From contig JBCCIH010000144.1 in the NCBI GenBank assembly GCA_039028315.1, positions 1 through 6,396 on the forward strand: a stretch of 6,396 nucleotides of DNA, in the 5' to 3' direction. The stretch comes from Thermodesulfobacteriota bacterium. Lineage in GTDB: Bacteria; Desulfobacterota_D; UBA1144; Nemesobacterales; UBA2774. This document shows, piece after piece, positions 1 through 6,166 of this stretch. Each line of letters opens with the position of its first letter. Position 1 is the first letter of the stretch. The position numbers were made by a program, and so were the translations under genes. Under the pieces are notes generated by a model. That model was given only the letters and a program-made list of their open reading frames with translations, made no database searches and was not told where the DNA came from.

Positions 1-219
1 GGAGATCTTGAGAACACATTTGAACTCGGAAGCTTTGTCAGATTAGACGCGGCTGTGTACTACAACCTAGATTTTGGTAAGGACGGAAACTTGCAAGCCT
101 CTGTGAATTTTAGAAACATCACTGATGAGCGTTACTTTGCCAATTCAATTTCCAGAGTGTTTATTACCCCAGGCGAGCCGTTTAATGTACTTGCAAGCCT
201 AAGATACTACTACGATTAA
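1..219 (+). CDS. TonB-dependent outer-membrane receptor, C-terminal fragment
   Basis: This open frame enters from the left edge and ends at TAA (217-219), giving the last 72 residues of a larger protein. The pattern is that of the final beta strands of a TonB-dependent receptor barrel: alternating polar and aromatic residues (FVRLDAAVYYNLDF), then a VNFRNITDERYFAN segment that matches the common 'v-N-l-f-d-k-r-Y' signature, then GEPFNVLASLRYYYD as the last strand. Such receptors carry iron chelates, cobalamin, sugars or other large substrates across the outer membrane using energy from TonB-ExbBD. The plug and TonB box lie outside the window, so the substrate cannot be guessed. One oddity is that the protein ends in Asp after three Tyr, whereas the last residue of these barrels is usually an aromatic such as Phe. 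I see no clear hairpin terminator after the stop. Confidence 0.85.
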   Translation, partial: GDLENTFELGSFVRLDAAVYYNLDFGKDGNLQASVNFRNITDERYFANSISRVFITPGEPFNVLASLRYYYD

Positions 220-225
220 TCCCCC

Positions 226-252
226 TTGGAATTTATTACATTTTATTATAAT
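226..252 (+). promoter_or_regulatory. Candidate sigma-70-type promoter for the di-haem lipoprotein
   Basis: A perfect TATAAT lies at 247-252, with TTGGAA (4 of 6 matches to TTGACA) at 226-231. The spacer is only 15 nt, shorter than the preferred 17, and the region is AT-rich, so a chance match is possible. Transcription would begin near 259, about 20-33 nt before the candidate start codons. If real, it lets the lipoprotein be transcribed without the receptor gene upstream. Confidence 0.4.
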
Positions 253-279
253 ATGGGTAGAGGCGGGTATTAAATAATT

Positions 280-1974
280 ATGGGGGTTAAAATGGCTAAG
301 GGAAATTCTTTTAGAAGAATTGGCATTATTCTATTTTTAGTAGTATTTAGTTTTGGAATTATTGGCGGATGTAGTAACAACAACAATAACAACCAAACTT
401 GGGAGCAAATTCGCGCAGAGCGTCTTAAAGCCATAGACGATTATCTTGAAACAAATCAAGAGCAATTCGTATCATTTAGAACAGCGCCGTTATCTATCAA
501 ACAAGATATCCTGAACTTCGTTGGTCTTCAGATGATTGTTTTTCGTCTGCTGCCCGAAATTTTTCCTGAAATTTGGGGCGAGCCTGAGGAGCTTATGGCT
601 GTAATAGGACTTGGTCCCGACCCATTTGATCCAGATGCATTCCTTCCATTGGGCGTTGGTTTTGCACTTTCTGACACATTTGAAAATGATTTTAATATTG
701 ATTTAGACATCGGCGTTAACTATGCAACGTTCGCCTGTATGGCTTGTCACTCGGGTAAATTCGTAGGGACTGATGGCGAGCTTACAACCATGATTGGCGG
801 AGCAAACCCTTTTGGAGATTTTAGAGGAAAAATAAACCAAACAGTTAATGATCCTAAATATACAGCTGAGAATTTCCGCGAGGCCTTAGATGATATGCCA
901 CTTGGATGGGTATATGGTTTCAATGAAGAATTCCTAGAGCAGGAAGAATTTGAGCGTTTTCTTTTCAACCTTCCCGGTGGAGCAGAGTTCTTTCTTGAAG
1001 AAGTAAAATTTTCTTCAAATGCCTCACAACAAAGAATTGAAGAAACATTATTTGCTTTTACTTACAATGTTCCTAATCCGCCACTACCGGCAGGTATGCC
1101 AGGATCAATAGATGTTTTCTCACTAGCAGGCGTTTCATATTGCAATCCTAATGGTGATCCACCTTGCGATTTAGCAACTGTTATGCCAGCTGCACCAGCT
1201 CCCGCGGATATTCCTGTTGCCTGGAAAATAGAAGATCGCCCTCGTTATCAGTGGGATGACAGTATTTCACTAATTGTTTATAGGGAAATTCTTGCGTCCT
1301 TCTCACAAGCCGGCGGAGACCCTGATTCTGTAAATATGGATAATGTATTGTTATCCGGTCCATTTGTAGACGGGCTTCCTCCGTATCCATATCCATTTGA
1401 TGTAGATTTAGAAGCAGCTGAACGAGGGGAACTGGTATATGAACAAGCCTGCGGATCGTGTCACCAGCCCGGCAACAATATTATTAATACACCGGCATTT
1501 ACAGGTACTAGTCCAAACAGAGCAAACGTTTTTACTGAAACAATTTTGCAGGGAATTGCTCAAGATTCGCGCGACGCATGTCCAGATACAGAGCCACAGT
1601 GTCTTGTAAACGGTGAGCCACCAACGAATGATGAAATCATTGAATCAACCGGAGGGTATGTTCAAGTACCTCTCAACGGGATTTGGGCCTCTGCTCCATA
1701 TCTACATAACGGTTCAATACCAACTCTATATCACTTAATTACCGGTGACAGACCTGAGACTTTCTACCGAGGAAACTTTACATATGATAAAGAGCTATTG
1801 GGATTTACCTGGGATGAAGTCACTAATACATCGGGGCTTCCACTGCTCTATGACACGACTCTTGATGGCTATTCAAATGCAGGACATACGGGAGCAGTGT
1901 TTAATGGAGGAATTAACTGGGATGAAGAGCCAGAAATGCTGGCTGACTTACTAGAGTACCTAAAGACTCTTTAA
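280..1974 (+). CDS. Di-haem c-type cytochrome lipoprotein, cytochrome c peroxidase superfamily (RoxA-like)
   Basis: The 564-residue product begins with a lipoprotein signal: basic residues R12-R13, a hydrophobic core, and the lipobox I-G-G-C with Cys31 as the lipidation site, followed by a run of six Asn. It should therefore be anchored in a membrane and face the periplasm or surface. Two haem c attachment motifs are present, CMACH at 153-157 and CGSCH at 391-395. The C-terminal part carries LNGIWASAPYLHNGS (465-479), PTLY, a YRGN...D...GF stretch and SNAGH (532-536), and ends in LEYLKTL. This set is typical of the large di-haem cytochrome c peroxidase-like proteins that include the rubber oxygenase RoxA. 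The 238-residue gap between haem motifs is much longer than in classical ~330-residue peroxidases. Cys pairs 288/296 and 434/441 could form disulfides. Reaction and substrate are unknown: it may be a peroxidase, an oxygenase or an electron-transfer protein. ATG 292 is an alternative start, with GGGGG at 282-286 as a weak ribosome site, and would keep the signal peptide. Confidence 0.85.
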   Translation: MGVKMAKGNSFRRIGIILFLVVFSFGIIGGCSNNNNNNQTWEQIRAERLKAIDDYLETNQEQFVSFRTAPLSIKQDILNFVGLQMIVFRLLPEIFPEIWGEPEELMAVIGLGPDPFDPDAFLPLGVGFALSDTFENDFNIDLDIGVNYATFACMACHSGKFVGTDGELTTMIGGANPFGDFRGKINQTVNDPKYTAENFREALDDMPLGWVYGFNEEFLEQEEFERFLFNLPGGAEFFLEEVKFSSNASQQRIEETLFAFTYNVPNPPLPAGMPGSIDVFSLAGVSYCNPNGDPPCDLATVMPAAPAPADIPVAWKIEDRPRYQWDDSISLIVYREILASFSQAGGDPDSVNMDNVLLSGPFVDGLPPYPYPFDVDLEAAERGELVYEQACGSCHQPGNNIINTPAFTGTSPNRANVFTETILQGIAQDSRDACPDTEPQCLVNGEPPTNDEIIESTGGYVQVPLNGIWASAPYLHNGSIPTLYHLITGDRPETFYRGNFTYDKELLGFTWDEVTNTSGLPLLYDTTLDGYSNAGHTGAVFNGGINWDEEPEMLADLLEYLKTL

Positions 1975-1985
1975 AATTTTATTGA

Positions 1986-2017
1986 TTAAGTGGGGGGGGG
2001 TCAGCTCTCCCACTTAA
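1986..2017. terminator. G-rich hairpin between convergent genes, possible bidirectional terminator
   Basis: TTAAGTGGG (1986-1994) and CCCACTTAA (2009-2017) form a perfect 9-bp inverted repeat. Four more pairs, two of them G-U, extend the stem to 13 bp around a 6-nt loop at 1999-2004. It starts 12 nt after the lipoprotein stop and lies about 36 nt beyond the stop of the convergent gene, which is where a shared terminator would sit. Neither side has a strong T tract, so intrinsic termination may be weak or need help from a factor. The left arm runs into nine consecutive G (1992-2000). Confidence 0.55.
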
Positions 2018-2053
2018 ATTGTTAGACTTTCAATACAAGCTTCTCTTATAATT

Positions 2054-2344
2054 CTACTTCCCAAACTTCTTGTTATATTTATTCATGCATCCTAGTACAA
2101 AGCTGTCTACTGTGGCCGGATCAGTATCAAACCCCTTTTCCTTAAAGTGCTCTTCCCACTTTTCATAGAAAGTTTCCCGACACTCAGCTTTTGCAATCTC
2201 GGGTTTGTATTCTGTATGATCGCCGGCAATTAATTTCCCTGCCTGCTCACCTAGAATCTCAGCCCTAAGCTCGCTATCTTCATCAGCTATTGAAAAGCCA
2301 GGAGCAAATAGTACAAACACCGCCAATAATGTAAGCAATTTCAT
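2054..2344 (-). CDS. Small secreted protein of unknown function, two cysteines
   Basis: I do not recognise this 96-residue protein. It has a clear Sec signal peptide (MKLLTLLAVFVLFAPGFSIA) with a likely signal peptidase I site after Ala20 (S-I-A before D-E), leaving about 76 residues for the periplasm or outside. The mature part is highly charged, rich in Glu and Lys, and probably mostly helical. Its only two Cys, 55 and 86, may form a disulfide closing a helical hairpin, with CRETFYEKWEEHFKEKGF leading into DPATVDSFVLGC. There is no haem motif, transmembrane segment or lipobox. The start is well supported: AGGAGG (2351-2356, minus strand) sits 6 nt before the ATG, and a perfect -10 box lies upstream. 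It follows typA by 71 nt, so read-through transcription is possible, though its own promoter argues for independent expression. The signal peptide, ribosome site and promoter together make it very likely a real gene. Confidence 0.8.
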   Translation of the reverse strand: MKLLTLLAVFVLFAPGFSIADEDSELRAEILGEQAGKLIAGDHTEYKPEIAKAECRETFYEKWEEHFKEKGFDTDPATVDSFVLGCMNKYNKKFGK

Positions 2345-2350
2345 AAACTC

Positions 2351-2356
2351 CCTCCT
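2351..2356 (-). promoter_or_regulatory. Strong Shine-Dalgarno site of the small secreted protein
   Basis: The minus strand reads AGGAGG here, followed by GAGTTT and the ATG at 2344. This consensus site at ideal spacing is clearly better than those before the larger genes in this window, suggesting efficient translation. It fixes the start codon. Confidence 0.8.
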
Positions 2357-2374
2357 GTTGAAAGTTATATTTCC

Positions 2375-2404
2375 ATTATACTACAAGAAAATTAATATTG
2401 CCCT
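2375..2404 (-). promoter_or_regulatory. Candidate promoter of the small secreted protein
   Basis: On the minus strand a perfect TATAAT occupies 2380-2375. A poor -35 candidate, AGGGCA (3 of 6 matches), lies 18 nt upstream at 2404-2399. Transcription would start near 2368, giving a leader of about 24 nt that contains the AGGAGG site. It lies wholly between the typA stop and this gene. Confidence 0.5.
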
Positions 2405-2415
2405 TGTGAAAGGAA

Positions 2416-4242
2416 CTATGCTTCTTTTTTATTTCTTTTTTCTAGTATTGCTCTTTGGGCGGCGTCAAGCTCCATTTTGCGAAGCCTCATGCTCTCTGGA
2501 GTAATTTCCACAAGCTCATCTTCAGCGATAAACTCAATTGCCTGATCTAAAGAAAGCGGTCTGGGTGGCCTCAGAACTACTGTAGCCTCGGAGGTGGAAC
2601 TTCTCATATTTGTTAGTTTCTTTTCTTTTGTAATATTTACGGTTAGATCACCGTTTCTGTTTCGCTCACCGATAATCATGCCTTCAAAAACCTGAGTTCC
2701 CACATCGACAAAAAGCTCGCCTCTATCCACCATCGCAAGGCTAGCATAGGTTGTAGTTTTGCCAGCACGGTCTGAAACTAATGCACCGGTAGATCGTTGG
2801 GGAATAGGGCCATACCAAGGTTCATAGCCTTCAAAAAGTGTGTTCATGACCCCAGAGCCTTTTGTATCAATAAGAAACTGGCTTCTAAAACCAATAAGCC
2901 CTCTTGAAGTGACGATAAACTCTAAATCCACACGGCCGTTACCGTTGTTGTGAAGGTTAACCATGCGTCCTTTTCTTTGTGCAATATTTTCGGTTATAAC
3001 ACCAACATACTCTTCAGGAACGTCAATAAATATTCTCTCAACCGGCTCAGTTAGAGTGCCGTTATCGTTCTTTGTTATAACTGTTGGCTTAGACACCATA
3101 AACTCATAGCCTTCTCGTCTCATGGTTTCTATAAGCACAGCCATTTGAAGCTCGCCTCGGCCTGCTACTTCAAAAGCATCTGCCCTTTCAGTGTCACTTA
3201 CCTGTATAGCAACGTTTCTTAACTTTTCTCTGTCTAATCTTTCTCTTATTTGACGGGATGTTAAGAACTTACCCTCTCTTCCTGCAAATGGGCCGCTGTT
3301 CACATAGAAAACCATGGAGATCGTTGGCTCATCCACCTTTATGCGATCAAGTGCGACAGGATTGTCTATCTCTGAAACAGTATCTCCTATTTGCACCTTG
3401 TCCTCGCCGGCAATGGCAATAATGTCCCCAGCCTCAACCTTGTCTACCTGAGTCTTCTGAAGCCCAGTATATGTATATAAAACTGATATTTTTATGTTTG
3501 TAGTTGATTCATTTTCTCCACAAAGCGCATAGCTTTTGTTAGCCTCAAGCTCACCACTCATCATTCTCCCAATTGCCAGACGCCCTACATAGTTATCATA
3601 GTCTAGGTTGGTAATTAGAAACTGAGTTATTGATCCATCGCCAACTTCGGGACCAGGTATGGAAGTCACTATCTGTTCAAATAACGGTATCAAATTATCT
3701 GAGGAATCGTTTATTTCTTGATGTGCAGCCCCAATTTTTGCATTAGTATAGATGATTGGAAACTCTATCTGTTCCTCGTTTGCATCTAGCTCAATAAATA
3801 GATCATATACTTCGTCTATAACTTCATCCGGCCTAGAGTCCGGGCGGTCAATTTTATTTATCACTAATATGATTGGAAGCTTTTTCTCAAGCGCTTTCTG
3901 CACAACAAAACGAGTTTGGGGAAGAGGGCCCTCGCTAGCGTCAACAAGAAGTAGAGCTCCGTCTACCATATTAAGGCTTCTCTCAACCTCCCCTCCAAAA
4001 TCAGCATGCCCTGGGGTGTCCACAATGTTTATCTTTATATCTTTGTAGAGCACTGCGGTGTTTTTTGCGGCAATAGTAATCCCCCTCTCTCTCTCAAGAT
4101 CCATAGAGTCCATAACTCTCTCTTCGACTTGCTGATGTTCATGAAACACACCGCTCTGTTTAAGCATTGCGTCAACTAAAGTGGTCTTGCCATGATCTAC
4201 GTGAGCGATTATCGCTATATTTCTGATATTATCTTTTCTCAT
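2416..4242 (-). CDS. typA: Ribosome-associated translational GTPase TypA/BipA
   Basis: The 608-residue product matches the family's usual length of about 605-615. TypA/BipA is an EF-G-like GTPase that binds 70S ribosomes and aids subunit assembly and translation in cold or other stress. All GTPase motifs are visible: G1 AHVDHGKT (13-20), G2 RGIT (53-56), G3 DTPGH (75-79), G4 NKID (129-132) and a G5-like NAK (167-169). After the G domain come a beta-barrel domain (about 205-300), an EF-G domain III-like part with GRGEL (361-365), a domain V-like part with SRGLIGFRSQF (446-456), and the TypA-specific C-terminal domain with KKLTNMR (541-547) and a closing DELVEITPESMRLRK stretch. These C-terminal signatures separate it from EF-G, LepA and TetM-type proteins. 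Gln366 stands where many relatives have His after GRGEL. The minus strand has AGGAAAAGG just before the ATG as ribosome site. No clear terminator follows the TAG stop. Confidence 0.97.
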   Translation of the reverse strand: MRKDNIRNIAIIAHVDHGKTTLVDAMLKQSGVFHEHQQVEERVMDSMDLERERGITIAAKNTAVLYKDIKINIVDTPGHADFGGEVERSLNMVDGALLLVDASEGPLPQTRFVVQKALEKKLPIILVINKIDRPDSRPDEVIDEVYDLFIELDANEEQIEFPIIYTNAKIGAAHQEINDSSDNLIPLFEQIVTSIPGPEVGDGSITQFLITNLDYDNYVGRLAIGRMMSGELEANKSYALCGENESTTNIKISVLYTYTGLQKTQVDKVEAGDIIAIAGEDKVQIGDTVSEIDNPVALDRIKVDEPTISMVFYVNSGPFAGREGKFLTSRQIRERLDREKLRNVAIQVSDTERADAFEVAGRGELQMAVLIETMRREGYEFMVSKPTVITKNDNGTLTEPVERIFIDVPEEYVGVITENIAQRKGRMVNLHNNGNGRVDLEFIVTSRGLIGFRSQFLIDTKGSGVMNTLFEGYEPWYGPIPQRSTGALVSDRAGKTTTYASLAMVDRGELFVDVGTQVFEGMIIGERNRNGDLTVNITKEKKLTNMRSSTSEATVVLRPPRPLSLDQAIEFIAEDELVEITPESMRLRKMELDAAQRAILEKRNKKEA

Positions 4243-4333
4243 ACCTTTTCCTGGAAATATTTATACAGATTGTGCAAACCCTACCCGTATAATCGAGAGT
4301 ATCAAGAGTGGGTGGTAAAACTTGCTAGGTTAT

Positions 4334-6037
4334 TTAGCTGGTGCTTTTAAGAAGCTCTATCTTTTCTTTAATCTCTTGCACTCTTTTTTTAGATTCTTCT
4401 AGTTTTTCAGACTCAATTTTGTAGAAATTTTTAAGTGGAACAAGAGAGTCTGAAACCTGGATGCTTATGCCGTCAAAGTCGCGCTTAAGCTGTGAGCTGA
4501 CACTTGAGGTAAGTTCCTCAATAAGTGAATCTACCTTGTGATTAAACTCTTTCATGGCGTCTCGTCTCTTTTTTGGAAGAATAGCAAACGCGGTCGCCAT
4601 AACGGCTATTGTCGCAAGAATTCCGGTGATATCCACGATGAATGAAGAAAAAGCAGATACCACGGCTGCTCCTATCGCCAAAGTTCCTGCCTGTACTCCC
4701 AGAACTGATGCAACAGCGCCCCTTGCGGAGTCTACAAGGTTTCCGCCTAAAAGAGCCGGGTCAATACTTTTTCTCTTCGCTTCAAGCTCAGATCTCACAG
4801 TGTCTATAAGTCTTGTTCTATCATATGTAAATCCAGAAGAAAGGTTCGGGCTGTCTGACTTGAGCGAGGCATTATAAAAATTAATAGTATCATCAAGCAA
4901 AGTTCTGGCAGATTTCTCAGTCCACACTACCATCGCATCCAAATCTTTCTCAAGTTCGGTCATTGTCTGCCTTGAGACTTTATATTCAAATTCTTTTGCA
5001 ACTTTGTCCTTGCTTATCAGCTTAAAGATATTTTGGAATCTGATAAGCTCATCAATAAACTCTACTCCCCTGGTCTTAAATTCTAGCAATCTTCCCCGAA
5101 TTCTTTCTGTGAATTGAGAGGAATTACCAATAATCTCTTCTTTCATTCCATCTAGTTTGTTTTGAAAATCATCTAGCTTCTGAGTGTCCTCGGATATGCT
5201 GCGTAGATTTGCCTCCACCGCCTTATGTGTTTCTGAACATAGGCTAAGAGCAATCTCTGATGAGCTCTGTATTTTTAACTTTACTCTTTGCTCCTCTCCA
5301 AGGGTTTTGAAAATGTACTCTTCTAGTTTATCAAACCCGCTGTTGGTAAAAGCTAATGTGTCCGAGTTATCTCTAGCTGCCGCAGCAAGTTTTGCGGATA
5401 TAGGAATTATATGAGGTTTAAAATTAAACTTACGCTCAATCTCGTTGGACGTATGAGAGATAAGCTGCTCCACTTCCTGATCGTTTTGTGCAATATCGAT
5501 TTTGTTTAAAACAAAGACAATATTCTTAAGCCAATCTTCTTTTATAAATTCAATGAGTTTAGCCTCACTTCCGGTGACTGCGCGTTCTGCTCCGATAGTG
5601 AAAAATACAATATCAGCTTTTGGTATAAACTCTTGGGTTAATTTCTCATGCTGCTCAATTGTTACGTTAGTCCCAGGAGTATCAACAAGTCTGATGCCCT
5701 TTAGTTTTTCTTGGGGTATGGAAATAACCCTATTACCATCCACAATAGAATCATTTCTCTGATCACCATATCCAATAACATTAATCTCGTCGGTAGTAGG
5801 TGTGATACCTTGTGGCAGAACTTGTTCTGCAAGAAGTGTATTGATGATTGTGGATTTACCTGTACTAAACTCGCCAATAAAGACTATAGAGAATAAGTTC
5901 TCTAAGTTCTCAATGACGGAAGAGAGTTTGTTCTTAAGTTCTTCGTCAGAAAGTATCTCAATCTCAGCTAAAAGCTCAGTTAAAAGAAGTTTTTCTTCGA
6001 GGATTATCTTTGAGTATTTATCGTCGATTATCTGCAT
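4334..6037 (-). CDS. Bacterial dynamin-like GTPase with membrane-inserting hydrophobic region
   Basis: The 567-residue protein has the layout of a bacterial dynamin-like protein, a GTPase that binds and reshapes or repairs membranes. A helical N-terminus (about 1-48) precedes the G domain. The motifs are P-loop GEFSTGKST (55-63), a switch I segment LPQGITPTTDEINVI (74-88) with the paired Thr typical of dynamins, DTPG (119-122), NKID (178-181) and a SAK-like G5 (214-216). A long helical stalk follows (about 245-435). A nearly uncharged, Ala/Ile/Val-rich stretch at 441-487 should insert into the membrane as a paddle or hairpin and ends in KKRRD. A Lys/Glu-rich coiled coil (about 535-565) closes the protein. 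Only one dynamin gene is visible, whereas several bacteria carry them as tandem pairs. The exact target (inner membrane, division site, vesicle or phage defence) cannot be read from sequence. The ribosome site before the ATG is weak (AAGAG). The gene is divergent from the DUF255 gene. Confidence 0.9.
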   Translation of the reverse strand: MQIIDDKYSKIILEEKLLLTELLAEIEILSDEELKNKLSSVIENLENLFSIVFIGEFSTGKSTIINTLLAEQVLPQGITPTTDEINVIGYGDQRNDSIVDGNRVISIPQEKLKGIRLVDTPGTNVTIEQHEKLTQEFIPKADIVFFTIGAERAVTGSEAKLIEFIKEDWLKNIVFVLNKIDIAQNDQEVEQLISHTSNEIERKFNFKPHIIPISAKLAAAARDNSDTLAFTNSGFDKLEEYIFKTLGEEQRVKLKIQSSSEIALSLCSETHKAVEANLRSISEDTQKLDDFQNKLDGMKEEIIGNSSQFTERIRGRLLEFKTRGVEFIDELIRFQNIFKLISKDKVAKEFEYKVSRQTMTELEKDLDAMVVWTEKSARTLLDDTINFYNASLKSDSPNLSSGFTYDRTRLIDTVRSELEAKRKSIDPALLGGNLVDSARGAVASVLGVQAGTLAIGAAVVSAFSSFIVDITGILATIAVMATAFAILPKKRRDAMKEFNHKVDSLIEELTSSVSSQLKRDFDGISIQVSDSLVPLKNFYKIESEKLEESKKRVQEIKEKIELLKSTS

Positions 6038-6057
6038 AAGCTGCTCTTATCAAATCA

Positions 6058-6063
6058 ATTATA
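6058..6063 (-). promoter_or_regulatory. Candidate -10 box for the dynamin-like gene
   Basis: The minus strand reads TATAAT here, preceded by TTGGT, with no convincing -35 at 15-18 nt. Transcription would begin near 6051, leaving a short leader of about 13 nt before the ATG at 6037. The region is AT-rich, so this is only a moderate candidate. Confidence 0.35.
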
Positions 6064-6091
6064 ACCAAGTATTGAAGGAATAAATATTACC

Positions 6092-6121
6092 TGCAAAATG
6101 AATCCATATGGTTAATATAAT
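6092..6121 (+). promoter_or_regulatory. Candidate promoter for the DUF255 gene
   Basis: A perfect TATAAT at 6116-6121 has TGCAAA (3 of 6 matches to the -35 consensus) at 6092-6097 with an 18-nt spacer. Transcription would start near 6128, giving a leader of about 39 nt. It does not overlap the opposing -10 box at 6058-6063, so the two genes could be transcribed divergently at the same time. Confidence 0.4.
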
Positions 6122-6166
6122 CATCCTTGTAAATAAGTGGAGGTGCAGTAAACTCAGGTAATCTAT

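Noticed and set aside
1181..1396. A 71-codon minus-strand open frame inside the di-haem gene, with similar frames at 528-710 and 747-968
   Set aside because: They lie opposite a gene with clear haem and lipobox motifs, have Ser/Arg-rich compositions typical of antisense frames, and show no domain.
3752..4048. A 98-codon plus-strand frame opposite typA
   Set aside because: It is the antisense shadow of the conserved GTPase domain, rich in Ser, without recognisable motifs.
4260..4265. TATAAA on the minus strand as a typA promoter -10 box
   Set aside because: It would start transcription near 4253, almost on the ribosome site, and has no -35 match at 16-18 nt. typA may instead be expressed from upstream.
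4270..4316. A CCACCC / GGGTAGG stem as a terminator of the dynamin transcript
   Set aside because: The stem is short and bulged, the loop is more than 20 nt, and no T tract follows, so it does not meet the pattern of an intrinsic terminator.
2416..6037. typA and the dynamin-like gene as a two-gene GTPase system
   Set aside because: typA is a widespread housekeeping gene with a separate known role at the ribosome. A 91-bp gap and shared strand alone do not show functional coupling.
4554..6083. Five plus-strand frames of 61-107 codons opposite the dynamin-like gene
   Set aside because: All are antisense to a complete motif-bearing gene and have no domain or upstream ribosome site that I can see.
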